64,000 nt of DNA from Chitinophaga parva (lineage in GTDB: Bacteria; Bacteroidota; Bacteroidia; Chitinophagales; Chitinophagaceae). The stretch covers positions 1,364,001 to 1,428,000 of the forward strand of contig NZ_QCYK01000001.1 of NCBI RefSeq assembly GCF_003071345.1. The letters run 5' to 3'. The position numbers and the translations under genes are program-made. Positions 49,989 to 59,264 of this stretch are shown piece by piece. The notes under the pieces are model-generated. The model searched no databases and was not told the origin of the DNA. It saw only the letters and a program-made list of their open reading frames with translations. Within the stretch, counting starts at the first letter, position 1. The number at the start of each line of letters is the position of its first letter.

Positions 49989-50684
49989 ATGAAAAAGACT
50001 TTCCTTACCCTGTTCGCCGCAGCTGCACTCATGGGCAGCGCCAGCGCACAGAACACCCTTTCCGGCAAAGAACAGAAACAAGGCTGGAAGCTGCTGTTTG
50101 ACGGCAAATCCCTCAACGGCTGGCATGGTTACAACGGTAAAGACGCCGCCTCCCACTGGAGCGTGGTGGATGGCGCCCTGCAACTGACACCCGGCGGTGA
50201 CCACGTGGACCTGGTGACCAACGATCAATACGAAAACTTTGAACTGAGCTACCAGTGGAAGATCTCCGAAGGCGGCAACAGTGGCCTGATCTTCGGCGTG
50301 CACGAAGACCCGCAGTTTGACGCACCGTACCTCACCGGCATTGAAATGCAGGTACTGGACGATGCCAAACACCCCGACGGCAAAAATCCCAAACATAACT
50401 CCGGTGACCTCTACGACCTGGAAAAAGCCCCCAAGCTGAACGCCAAGCCCGTAGGTGAATGGAATACCGCCAGGATCGTTAAAAAGAATGGCCACATCCA
50501 GCTGTTCCTGAACGGTCTTAAAACCGCTGACGTGACCATCGGTACCCCCGAATGGCAAGCCATGCTGAACAACAGCAAATTCAAGAACTGGAAAGGTTTT
50601 GCAGCCTATCCCCAGGGCGGCATTGCCTTGCAGGATCATGGTAACCAGGTTTGGTACCGGGATCTTAAGTTGAAGCAGCTGTAA
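49989..50684 (+). CDS. DUF1080 protein (3-keto-disaccharide hydrolase family)
   Basis: 231 residues with a signal peptide (TLFAAAALMGSASAQ) and one concanavalin-like DUF1080 domain: GWKLLFDGKSLNGWHGYNGK, WSVVDGALQLTPGGDHVDLVT, FELSYQWKISEGGNSGLIFGVHED, GIEMQVLDDAKHPDG, AGDLYDL-like SGDLYDLEKAPKLNAKPVGEWN. Characterised members cleave 3-keto-glycosides made by C3 dehydrogenases. In the periplasm it would act on keto-sugars from the dehydrogenase-like lipoproteins encoded nearby. Followed by a repeat island. Confidence 0.9.
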   Translation: MKKTFLTLFAAAALMGSASAQNTLSGKEQKQGWKLLFDGKSLNGWHGYNGKDAASHWSVVDGALQLTPGGDHVDLVTNDQYENFELSYQWKISEGGNSGLIFGVHEDPQFDAPYLTGIEMQVLDDAKHPDGKNPKHNSGDLYDLEKAPKLNAKPVGEWNTARIVKKNGHIQLFLNGLKTADVTIGTPEWQAMLNNSKFKNWKGFAAYPQGGIALQDHGNQVWYRDLKLKQL

Positions 50685-50689
50685 AAAAT

Positions 50690-50769
50690 TGTCCCAGGTC
50701 TTAGGTCCTGGGTCTTAGGTACCGGTTACCGCAAAAGACATCGCTTACAAGCGCGACCTAGGACCTAAA
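50690..50769. repeat. Degenerate repeat island, GGTCTTA family (copy 2)
   Basis: It begins ATTGTCCCAGGTCTTAGG, followed by TCCTGGGTCTTAGGTACC, and ends CGACCTAGGACCTAAAC. It aligns with the start of the island at 22286-22392 (ATTGTCCTGGGTCTTAAG...). It lies between the DUF1080 and ThuA genes. Confidence 0.7.
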
Positions 50770-50794
50770 CATCCTTTACAATTATTCCCGTTAT

Positions 50795-51556
50795 ATGAAA
50801 CACATCCTCACCACCCTGCTGCTCTGCTGCACCATTTCGCTTGCTTTTGCAGCGCAGCCTAAAGTGCTGGTATTTTCCAAAACAAAAGGTTTCCGGCATG
50901 ATGCGATTCCCGTGGGAAAGCTGGCCATCATGAAACTGGGCCAGGATAACAACTTTGCAGTAGATACCACGGAAGATGCCAGTGTATTTACGGAAGCAAA
51001 CCTGAAACAGTATAAAGTGGTGATCTTCCTGCACACCACCGGCGATGTGCTGGACAGTGCCCAGCAGGTGGCATTCCAGCATTTTATTGAGCATGGAGGC
51101 GGCTACGTGGGCATTCACGCAGCCACCGATACGGAGTACGACTGGCCCTGGTATGGCAAGCTGGCCGGCGCTTATTTTGTAAGCCACCCCGCCCAGCAGG
51201 AAGCCGTGCTGCACGTGGCAGACCGTCACCGCAGCTTCTCCACCCAGGCCCTGCCCGATGAATGGAAGCGCAGGGATGAATGGTACAACTTCCGCGACAT
51301 ACAACCAGACCTGCACGTAGTGCTCACCATCGATGAAAAGACCTATACCGGTGGCAAAAATGGTGACGTACACCCCATGGCCTGGTGGCACGATTATGAT
51401 GGCGGCCGCGCTTTCTACACAGAACTCGGACATACCAAAGAATCTTACTACGACCCGCTTTACCTCGGGCACCTGCTGGGCGGCATAGACTATGCACTGG
51501 GCCGCAAAAAAGGATCGAAGAACATCGGCGTGGTAACCTTGTCTGACACCCACTGA
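50795..51556 (+). CDS. ThuA-domain protein, exported
   Basis: 253 residues. A signal peptide (ILTTLLLCCTISLAFAAQ) precedes one ThuA domain, a class I glutamine-amidotransferase-like fold: VLVFSKTKGFRHDAIPVG, VVIFLHTTGDVLDSAQ, HGGGYVGIHAATDTEYDWPWYG, DEWYNF, VHPMAWWHDYDGGRAFYTELGHTKESY. ThuA proteins act in trehalose/keto-sugar use with Gfo/Idh/MocA partners; the exact reaction is not settled. About half the residues are identical to the N-terminal domain of the next gene product. Confidence 0.9.
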   Translation: MKHILTTLLLCCTISLAFAAQPKVLVFSKTKGFRHDAIPVGKLAIMKLGQDNNFAVDTTEDASVFTEANLKQYKVVIFLHTTGDVLDSAQQVAFQHFIEHGGGYVGIHAATDTEYDWPWYGKLAGAYFVSHPAQQEAVLHVADRHRSFSTQALPDEWKRRDEWYNFRDIQPDLHVVLTIDEKTYTGGKNGDVHPMAWWHDYDGGRAFYTELGHTKESYYDPLYLGHLLGGIDYALGRKKGSKNIGVVTLSDTH

Positions 51557-51580
51557 TAAACGGGTGTTATTTCCTGTTTT

Positions 51581-51602
51581 AATGCCAACGTTGGCATTTT
51601 TG
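51581..51602 (+). terminator. Perfect 18-bp palindrome with T-run
   Basis: AATGCCAACGTTGGCATT (51581-51598) is its own reverse complement and runs into TTTTG. It may end the ThuA transcript or bind a LacI-type regulator, whose operators have this kind of symmetric CG centre. Confidence 0.5.
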
Positions 51603-51650
51603 AGTTAAAATTACATTACACGCGCAATTATCCATCGCTATAAACTGCAC

Positions 51651-54600
51651 ATGAAATACATTCATTACTTACTTGGCACCCTGCTGGTGCTGGCCCTGGT
51701 AACGGGCTGCAAGCAAAAGCGCGAAGGGCAGCCCCGGGTCCTGGTGTTTTCCAAAACCATGGGCTTTCACCACAACGCTATTCCCGCCGGCGTAAAAGCC
51801 CTCCAACAAATGGGCACCGCTAACGGGTTCCTGGTGGACACTACCACCAACGCGGATTATTTTACAGAAGACAGCCTGCAAAAGTATGCAGCAGTGATCT
51901 TCCTCAACACCACCGGCGATGTACTGAACAACTACCAGGAGGCCGACTTTGAACGCTATATCCAGGCGGGCGGCGGCTACGTAGGCGTGCATGCCGCTAC
52001 GGATACGGAGTACGACTGGGGCTGGTATGGTGGCCTGGTGGGCGCCTATTTCCAGGACCACCCGGCCGGTACGTACCAGGCAAAACTGCTGGTAACAGAC
52101 AAAAGCTTTCCCGCTACCGCTGGCCTGCCGGGCACCTGGGAGCATACCGACGAATGGTATAATTTCAAGAAAGTGAGCAAGGACATAAAGGTGATCCTGA
52201 AGGTGGATGAAAAGTCGTACCAGGGCGGTAAGATGGGAGAAGACCATCCCATCAGCTGGTACCATGAATACGACGGCGGCCGCGCTTTTTACATGGAGCT
52301 GGGCCACACCGATGAATCGTACCAGGAGCCTAACGTGATAAAACTGTTGCTGGGTGGTATTCAATATGCCATGGGCAATAACTCCCTGCTGGACTACAGC
52401 CGCTGTACCACGCTGCGTGTACCGGACGAGGATCGCTTCTCCAAAACGGTGCTCACCAGCGGCGGTTTCTTTGAGCCCACGGAAATGACCATCCTGCCTA
52501 ATCTGGATGTGCTCATCGCACAGCGCCGCGGGCAACTGATGCTGTACAAAGACCAGGACCACAGCCTGAAACAGGTGGCAGACCTGAAAGTTTACTTTCA
52601 TACAGATACGCCAAACGTGAACTCTGAAGAAGGCCTGCTGGGTATTACCGCAGATCCCAACTATGCAAAGAACCACTACGTGTACCTGTACTATGCCCGC
52701 CCGGACAGTGCCATCAACCGCTTGTCCCGCTTCATTTTTGAACAGGATGAACTGAAAAAGGAAAGTGAAAAGGTGATCCTGGAACTGAAGGAGCAGCGCG
52801 ATATGTGCTGCCACACCGGCGGCTCCCTGGCCTTTGGCAACGATAATATCCTCTACCTTTCCACAGGTGATAACACCACCCCGTTTGACGAGCCGGGGCA
52901 GCCTTACGTGAGCAAAGGTTATGGCCCCATGGACGACCGCCCCGGGCACGATCATTATGACGACCGCCGTGGCTCTTCCAATACCAACGACCTGCGTGGA
53001 AAGATCCTCCGCATTAAGATCAATGAAGACGGCTCTTACAGCATACCGGAGGGCAACCTGTTCAAACCCGGTACCCCCAAGACCCGCCCGGAAATTTACG
53101 CGATGGGTACGCGCAATCCTTACCGCATTTCAGTGGATAAGCACACCGGCTTTGTATACTGGGGGGATGTAGGCCCGGACGCCAACAATGATGATTCCCT
53201 GCGCGGACCAAGAGGGTACGATGAGATCAACCAGGCGCAAAAGCCCGGCTACTTTGGCTACCCGCTGTTCATTGCGGATAATAAACCTTACCGGCGTTAT
53301 GATTATGCCACCGGTAAGAGCGGGGATTACTTTGATCCCCAACACCCGGTCAATGATTCCCGCAACAATACCGGTTTAAGGGAGCTGCCGCCTGCGCAAC
53401 CGGCCTTTATCTGGTACCCGTACGGGCCTTCTGTAGACTTCCCGCAGGTGGGCAGTGGTGGCCGCAGCGCCAGCGCCGGCCCGGTGTTCTATGCAGAAGA
53501 CTATCCCGCTGCTACGCGCTTCCCAACATATTACAACGGCAAGCTGTTCATCTATGACTTCATCCGCGGTTGGATCATGGCCGTGACCATGGACAAAGAA
53601 GGCCACTTCAGCAAGATGGAACGCGTGGTGCCGCACATGAAGTTCAATTCCATGATCGACATGGAAATGGGCCCCGATGGCCGCCTGTATGTACTGGAAT
53701 ATGGCAGCGGATGGTTTAGCAAGAATGCAGATGCCGCCCTGTCGCGCATAGATTATAATGGCGGCAACCGGGCGCCGGTAGCCATGATCAAGGCAGACAA
53801 GACCACCGGCAAGCTGCCCCTCACCGTGAAGCTGAGTGCAGAAGGCAGTTACGATGCGGATGGTGACAAGCTCACTTACCTCTGGTACACCGGCGATGGC
53901 CATAAGAAAGAGACCACGAAACCGGAACTGCAGTACACGTATGAAATGGCCGGTGAATACAATGCCTACGTGGAAGTGGTGGATGACAAAGGCGCCAGCA
54001 CCCGCAGTGCCGCGGTGAATCTCTACGCCGGTAATGAAATGCCCAAAGTGCAGATCAGCATTGCAGGTAACCAGATGTTCTATTTCCCCGGTGAAAAAGT
54101 GAGCTACGATGTAAAGATCACCGACGCAGAAGATGGCGCCATCACCAGTGGCAATGAGAATGCCTACATCTCTGCTAATTACATGGAAGGAAAAGACAAG
54201 GCAGCCCTGCCCCAGGGCCACCAGGTGATCACCGGCGCCCTGGCCGGTAAGAGCATCATGGAAGCCAATGATTGTAAGTCGTGCCACAAGCTGGACGAAA
54301 AATCCATTGGCCCTGCCTTTAAACTGGTATCAGAGAAATACAAGGATGACAAGACCGCGGAAGACCGCCTGGCCAATAAGATCATCAAAGGTGGTGGTGG
54401 CGTTTGGGGAGAAACCAATATGCCTGCTCACCCCGGCCTGAACCTGAACGAAGCCAAAGAAGTGGTACAGTATATTATGACATTGAACGGCAGCGCCGCC
54501 CAGCACCCGTCGCTGGCCTTTACGGGCAGCCTGGACCCTGGCCTGGGCCAGCCGGTGAAACCCAACGGTGTGCTGTACCTCACGGCCAGCTACACAGACA

Positions 54601-55049
54601 AAGGAGGCCCCGGCATTAAGCCCATCACCGGCTCCAGCACCGTGGCGCTGCGCAATGCCACCCTGGATGCCGTAAGCCCCGACCAGATGGAAGGCGCCTC
54701 CGTAGTGGAAGTAAATGGCCTGAAACTGCTGCTGCCCGGTGCAGGTGCCAGCACGGCTACGTTTGCCAACCTGGACCTGCGTAGTATCAGTGGTGTGCAG
54801 GTGATTTATTATGCAAAAGATATCAGTGCTAATGGTTACACGGTGGAGGCCTTCCTGGATAGCCCAAGCGGTACCAAGCTTGGCGAGGCCCACATTGGCC
54901 CCGGGGCCGGCACTACTGCGCCTAACAAGGCCTTTATCCACTTTGCCAGCCCGGTGAGCAGTACGCCGCACCAGCTGGTGTTCCGCATCCATGCGGCAGA
55001 AGGGGAGAAGGGGTATGTAGGTATTACCGGGTTCCAGCTTGCCCGCTAA
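51651..55049 (+). CDS. Multidomain lipoprotein: ThuA, sorbosone-dehydrogenase-like, PKD, cytochrome c, C-terminal beta domain
   Basis: 1132 residues. Lipobox LVTGC. Order: ThuA (~25-245), a glucose/sorbosone-dehydrogenase-like propeller (~255-700: ILPNLDVLIAQRRGQ; MCCHTGGSLAFG; YAMGTRNPYRISVDKHTG; MDMEMGPDGRLYVLEYG-like), PKD (~705-790: SYDADGDKLTYLWYTGDG; YVEVVDDKGAST), cytochrome c (C875-K-S-C878-H879, axial Met in NMPAHP) and a C-terminal CBM6-like beta domain (~985-1132). Oxidation of a sugar by the propeller with direct transfer to the built-in haem is the obvious reading. It merges functions of the separate ThuA and cytochrome genes just upstream. Confidence 0.9.
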   Translation: MKYIHYLLGTLLVLALVTGCKQKREGQPRVLVFSKTMGFHHNAIPAGVKALQQMGTANGFLVDTTTNADYFTEDSLQKYAAVIFLNTTGDVLNNYQEADFERYIQAGGGYVGVHAATDTEYDWGWYGGLVGAYFQDHPAGTYQAKLLVTDKSFPATAGLPGTWEHTDEWYNFKKVSKDIKVILKVDEKSYQGGKMGEDHPISWYHEYDGGRAFYMELGHTDESYQEPNVIKLLLGGIQYAMGNNSLLDYSRCTTLRVPDEDRFSKTVLTSGGFFEPTEMTILPNLDVLIAQRRGQLMLYKDQDHSLKQVADLKVYFHTDTPNVNSEEGLLGITADPNYAKNHYVYLYYARPDSAINRLSRFIFEQDELKKESEKVILELKEQRDMCCHTGGSLAFGNDNILYLSTGDNTTPFDEPGQPYVSKGYGPMDDRPGHDHYDDRRGSSNTNDLRGKILRIKINEDGSYSIPEGNLFKPGTPKTRPEIYAMGTRNPYRISVDKHTGFVYWGDVGPDANNDDSLRGPRGYDEINQAQKPGYFGYPLFIADNKPYRRYDYATGKSGDYFDPQHPVNDSRNNTGLRELPPAQPAFIWYPYGPSVDFPQVGSGGRSASAGPVFYAEDYPAATRFPTYYNGKLFIYDFIRGWIMAVTMDKEGHFSKMERVVPHMKFNSMIDMEMGPDGRLYVLEYGSGWFSKNADAALSRIDYNGGNRAPVAMIKADKTTGKLPLTVKLSAEGSYDADGDKLTYLWYTGDGHKKETTKPELQYTYEMAGEYNAYVEVVDDKGASTRSAAVNLYAGNEMPKVQISIAGNQMFYFPGEKVSYDVKITDAEDGAITSGNENAYISANYMEGKDKAALPQGHQVITGALAGKSIMEANDCKSCHKLDEKSIGPAFKLVSEKYKDDKTAEDRLANKIIKGGGGVWGETNMPAHPGLNLNEAKEVVQYIMTLNGSAAQHPSLAFTGSLDPGLGQPVKPNGVLYLTASYTDKGGPGIKPITGSSTVALRNATLDAVSPDQMEGASVVEVNGLKLLLPGAGASTATFANLDLRSISGVQVIYYAKDISANGYTVEAFLDSPSGTKLGEAHIGPGAGTTAPNKAFIHFASPVSSTPHQLVFRIHAAEGEKGYVGITGFQLAR

Positions 55050-55071
55050 GCGGTACACCGTATTTAAATAG

Positions 55072-55107
55072 AAATCCCGCCAGGTGCAATGCCTGGCGGG
55101 ATTTTTT
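55072..55107 (+). terminator. Terminator of the sugar-oxidation gene run
   Basis: AAATCCCGCCAGG (55072-55084) pairs with CCTGGCGGGATTT (55092-55104), then TTT. Confidence 0.9.
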
Positions 55108-55125
55108 ATGTAGGGTCATTGGGCG

Positions 55126-55512
55126 TCAGGCCCTGGCATTGCGCCGCAGGCGCTTACCATAAAAATAATTGACCAGGAATACGGCGATAAGGATGAGCAG
55201 GCCACCGCACTCACGGGTTTGCTCTATCCAGGGTTTTTCCGCCTTCATGGTCTGTACAATGCTTTCCTCATGGTGTACGGTCACCCAGTCTATCACCCCG
55301 TTGGCCGTAAAGATGAGGAAGAGGGCGTAGGCCAGGTACACGGCAATGCCGATCCAGTAGGCGGTAAAATAAAAACGTCTACGGGCGGCCTGCCAGCAGA
55401 AATAGGCGCCATATAAGTAAATGGGCATCCAGATGTAGGGATCAGGATCGTTGTACTGAAGGGCGGCAAACACGATAAACAGCACGCACCATACGATGTT
55501 AAAAACTTTCAT
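55126..55512 (-). CDS. TMEM220-family membrane protein
   Basis: 128 residues with four hydrophobic helices: FNIVWCVLFIVFAALQYNDPD at the start, YLYGAYFCWQAA, YWIGIAVYLAYALFLIFTA and LLILIAVFLVNYFYG. The phrase ALQYNDPDPYIWMPIYLYGA is the signature of the TMEM220/transmembrane family 220, a bacterial and eukaryotic family of unknown function. It is the only leftward gene in this part and separates the oxidation genes from susC. Confidence 0.85.
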   Translation of the reverse strand: MKVFNIVWCVLFIVFAALQYNDPDPYIWMPIYLYGAYFCWQAARRRFYFTAYWIGIAVYLAYALFLIFTANGVIDWVTVHHEESIVQTMKAEKPWIEQTRECGGLLILIAVFLVNYFYGKRLRRNARA

Positions 55513-55747
55513 GATATTGCAGTTGATAAGAAGATAAGTTTAAAAGACTAAACATACTAATTAAGCAGGGCAATCCGCGCAGGCGGGCCACAGCAGCGGC
55601 TTGAATTTTTTTTTGAGAAAAGTGAAAAGAATACTTGTATCTGTTAATTTTATGTTATAAATTGAACCCGAATTTATATGAAAAGGTCATTCCATTACAC
55701 GTTATAAAAACAGGTCAACCAATTTAATACTTTTAAAGTACCACGTT

Positions 55748-55807
55748 ATGAACAAAGCAAGGGTGCCAAAATCGCTTTTCATTGTGAGCATCGCCTATTC
55801 CTCATAA
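55748..55807 (+). other. Duplicated susC initiation region with a 19-codon ORF
   Basis: TACCACGTTATGAACAAA (around 55738-55756) repeats the region at the susC start, TACCACGTTATGAAAAAA. The upstream ATG opens a 19-codon frame (MNKARVPKSLFIVSIAYSS) that ends at 55807. It could be a leader peptide or a relic of a duplicated start. The rest of 55513-55944 is AT-rich; I see no gene in it. Confidence 0.4.
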
Positions 55808-55944
55808 CAACACGTTTCAAACTAACATTACTAAAACATAAAAAATCTCTCGACTGTGACCTGCCGGTTTCGCAGGTGCAGTTAAGTTGTTTGTACCAAT
55901 TTTTCATTCGATTGCACACATTTTAATTTTTTAAATACCACGTT

Positions 55945-58900
55945 ATGAAAAAACACTTCTACCACATGTTGGCGCTATGCTGCTGTGCGTTCTTGTTGCT
56001 ACTCGGCAGCAGTGCATTCGCTCAACAACAGATCACGGGAAGGGTTACAGACAAGGCGTCCGGAGCTGGACTGCCCGGTGTATCTGTAGCCGTTAAAGGC
56101 ACAACAAAGGGAACAGCTACCGGAGCAGACGGTAGTTTCTCCGTTTCCGCAAACAAAGGCCAGGTGCTGGTCTTCTCCTTCGTAGGCTACAACAATGTTG
56201 AACAGGTTATCGGCTCCGGCCCGGTGATGGTTACATTGGAAGAAAAAGTAGGCTCCCTGGATGAAGTAGTAGTAACCGGTTATTCCGCGCAACGTAAAAA
56301 GGACCTCACTGGTGCAGTAGCCGTTGTAAACGTAGACAACCTCAAAACACAGCCGGTGGCCAACGTTAACAGCCAGCTGCAAGGCCAGGTATCCGGTGTT
56401 ACCGTAGTAGGTAGCGGCCAGCCCGGCCAGGCGCCCCAGGTAAAGATCCGCGGTATCAATACCTTCGGTAACAACACCCCCCTCTACGTTGTGGACGGTG
56501 TACCCACCCAGAACATTGACGACCTGAACCCGAACGACATCGCGAACATGCAGGTACTGAAAGATGCCAGCTCTGCTACCATCTACGGTGCCCGCGCCGC
56601 AAACGGTGTGATCATCGTTTCCACCCGCCGCGGTACCGCCGGTAAGATCCGTGTGAACTACGACGGTTATGTAGGTACCCAGCGCGTACCCTCCGGTAAC
56701 GTTTGGAACCTGGCAACCCCCACAGAAAGTGCAAACCTGATGTGGACTGCTTATGCAAACTCCGGCAAAACTCCTGATCCTACCCAGTATGGTACCGGCT
56801 CTACACCCGTACTGCCCGATTATATCCTGCCCGCCGGTAAAATGGAAGGCGATCCTGCGGTAGATCCTGCCACCTACAAGCTGAATCCCAACTATACTGA
56901 TCCTACCCAGGTAGGCGGTCCCGGTGCAAAACAGATCATGAAAGCTAACAAGCAAGGTACCGACTGGTTCCACGAGATCTTCAAACCGGCCCCCATCACC
57001 AGCCATAATATCTCTGCTGCAGGCGGTAGCGACCAGGGTAGCTATTTCTTCTCTGCCAACTACTTCAACCAGCAAGGTATCCTCGACAGGACATATGAAA
57101 AGCGTTATACCGTTCGTGCCAACAGTGTTTACAATGTAAGCCATAGCATCCGTATCGGTGAAAACCTTGCATATTCTGTCATTGACAACCCGCAGATCGG
57201 TATCCTGGCAGAAGGTAGCGGTATTGGCATGGCTTTCCGCGAACCCAACATCATCCCCGTATACGATATCATGGGCAATTACGCCGGTACCCAAGCACCG
57301 AGCCTCGGTAACGCCAGAAACCCGGTAGCTATCCAGGAACGTACCCGCAACAATAAAACCACCGGAACCCGCCTGCTGGGTAACGTTTACGGTGAAGTGG
57401 ACTTCCTGAAATACTTTACCGTGCGCACCAGCTTTGGTGGCCAGGCCTTCGCCTTCAACAACCACCAGTTCACTTTCCCTGAGTATGAAAACTCTGAAAA
57501 CAATAAAGTGAACAGCTATACAGAAAACGCTGGTAATGGTTTTGATTACACCTGGACCAATACCCTGAACTACCACCAGACATTTGGTAAATACCACGAT
57601 GTGAAGGTGCTGATCGGTTCTGAAGCTTTCAATGAGTTTGGCCGTAATGTGGGCGGTTCCAATAACGGTTATTTCTCCTTCGATCCTTCTTACGTAACCC
57701 TCTCCACCGGTTCCGGTACGCCTACCAACTACAGCAACAACTACAACGACGCGTTGTATTCCCTGTTTGCCCGTGTTGACTATGCATTCCACGATAAATA
57801 CCTGATCGGTGGTGTGATCCGCCGTGATGGTTCCAGCCGCTTCGGTTCCAACAACCGTTATGGTAACTTCCCCGCGGTGAGCGCTGCATGGCGTATCTCC
57901 CAGGAATCTTTCATGAAGAATATTACCTGGATCAGCGACCTGAAGATCCGTGGTGGTTATGGTGTAATGGGTAACCAGATCAACGTATCGCCCTCTAACG
58001 CCTTCACCCTGTACGGTCCCGATAAGAACAACTCTTATTACAACATTACCGGTGCAGCCGGCGGCTCTACCCTCGGTTACTACCAGACACAGATCGGTAA
58101 CCCGAACGCTAAATGGGAAAGCGATGCGAACAGCAACATCGGTATCGATGCAAGCCTGTTCAAAGGTAAACTGGAAATTACAGCCGACTACTATCGCAAA
58201 GACATCAAGGACCTGCTGTACCAGGTGGAAGTACCCGGTACCCAGGGCCGCGCCACTGCTCCTTATGTGAACATTTCCAGCATGAAGAACACTGGTTTTG
58301 ATGCAGGCGTGACGGGCAACTTTGACATTACCCCCGATCTTCATTTCACGGGTACTGCCACCATCACTACCTACAAGAACACCATCACCAAGATATCTGA
58401 TGCAACTTACTTCGACCAGGAATCCCGCCGCTTCAACGGACAGTACATCATCCGTAACGCGGTAGGTCATCCCGTATCTTCCTTCTACGGTTACAAGATC
58501 GTAGGTTTCTGGAACAGCGCAGAAGAAGTAAGTGCAGCTAACGCCGCAGCACAGAAAGCTACCAACAACCCCGAAGCCGTTTACGAAGACGGTATCGGTG
58601 TAGGCCGCTTTAAATATGCTGACACCAATGGCGATGGCATCATCACTGCGGATGACAAACAATTCCTGGGCAGCCCGAACCCGAAATTCACTTACGGTTT
58701 GAACCTGGGCCTGACTTACAAAGGCTTTGACTGGAGCATGTTCCTCTATGGCAGCCAGGGTGGTAAGATCTGGAACGACGTGCTGTGGTGGACAGACTTT
58801 TATTCTTCTTTCGTAAGCCAGAAGAGCAAGACCGCTGTGTACAATTCCTGGACTCCGACCAATCACAACGCCAAAGCGCCTATCCAGGAAACCACTGCTT

Positions 58901-59220
58901 ACACCTCTACGGTGAATGCACCCAACTCTTACTATGTAGAAAACGGTTCTTTCCTGCGTTGCCGCAACATGGTACTGGGTTACACCCTGCCTGCTGACAT
59001 GACCAAACGCGCACACATCGACAGACTGCGTGTATATGTACAGGCTGCAAACCTGTTCACCATCACCAAATACTCTGGTATTGATCCGGAAATCGGTACT
59101 GCACAGAACCCGCAAACCGGTAGCGGCAGCTCCAACTACGGTTCTACTAACTTCGGTATCGATACAGGTGGTTATCCCAATACCCGTAACTTCCTGGTGG
59201 GTGTAAACGTAACTTTCTAA
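55945..59220 (+). CDS. SusC/RagA-type TonB-dependent outer-membrane transporter
   Basis: 1091 residues. Signal peptide ending SSAFAQ, a carboxypeptidase-regulatory-like domain (~28-105: ITGRVTDKASGAGLPGVSVAVKG), a TonB box region with EVVVTGYSAQRKKDLTGAV, the plug (VKIRGINTFGNNTPLYVVDGVP; LKDASSATIYGARAANGVIIVSTRRG) and the barrel ending in NFLVGVNVTF. It forms the outer-membrane pore of a SusCD pair that imports glycans or other large ligands with TonB energy. No glycoside hydrolase lies next to it, so the substrate is likely small. Codon use is strongly biased (GGT, AAC, ACC), suggesting high expression. Followed 44 bp on by susD. Confidence 0.95.
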   Translation: MKKHFYHMLALCCCAFLLLLGSSAFAQQQITGRVTDKASGAGLPGVSVAVKGTTKGTATGADGSFSVSANKGQVLVFSFVGYNNVEQVIGSGPVMVTLEEKVGSLDEVVVTGYSAQRKKDLTGAVAVVNVDNLKTQPVANVNSQLQGQVSGVTVVGSGQPGQAPQVKIRGINTFGNNTPLYVVDGVPTQNIDDLNPNDIANMQVLKDASSATIYGARAANGVIIVSTRRGTAGKIRVNYDGYVGTQRVPSGNVWNLATPTESANLMWTAYANSGKTPDPTQYGTGSTPVLPDYILPAGKMEGDPAVDPATYKLNPNYTDPTQVGGPGAKQIMKANKQGTDWFHEIFKPAPITSHNISAAGGSDQGSYFFSANYFNQQGILDRTYEKRYTVRANSVYNVSHSIRIGENLAYSVIDNPQIGILAEGSGIGMAFREPNIIPVYDIMGNYAGTQAPSLGNARNPVAIQERTRNNKTTGTRLLGNVYGEVDFLKYFTVRTSFGGQAFAFNNHQFTFPEYENSENNKVNSYTENAGNGFDYTWTNTLNYHQTFGKYHDVKVLIGSEAFNEFGRNVGGSNNGYFSFDPSYVTLSTGSGTPTNYSNNYNDALYSLFARVDYAFHDKYLIGGVIRRDGSSRFGSNNRYGNFPAVSAAWRISQESFMKNITWISDLKIRGGYGVMGNQINVSPSNAFTLYGPDKNNSYYNITGAAGGSTLGYYQTQIGNPNAKWESDANSNIGIDASLFKGKLEITADYYRKDIKDLLYQVEVPGTQGRATAPYVNISSMKNTGFDAGVTGNFDITPDLHFTGTATITTYKNTITKISDATYFDQESRRFNGQYIIRNAVGHPVSSFYGYKIVGFWNSAEEVSAANAAAQKATNNPEAVYEDGIGVGRFKYADTNGDGIITADDKQFLGSPNPKFTYGLNLGLTYKGFDWSMFLYGSQGGKIWNDVLWWTDFYSSFVSQKSKTAVYNSWTPTNHNAKAPIQETTAYTSTVNAPNSYYVENGSFLRCRNMVLGYTLPADMTKRAHIDRLRVYVQAANLFTITKYSGIDPEIGTAQNPQTGSGSSNYGSTNFGIDTGGYPNTRNFLVGVNVTF

Positions 59221-59264
59221 GCAGCGAATGGTACTGAGTCTTTGAATTTTAAACTAAGCAAACA

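Noticed and set aside
55999..59115. A 1038-codon open frame antisense to susC
   Set aside because: It arises from the strongly biased codon use of susC; the translation is low-complexity without a domain, and all SusC motifs are intact on the plus strand.
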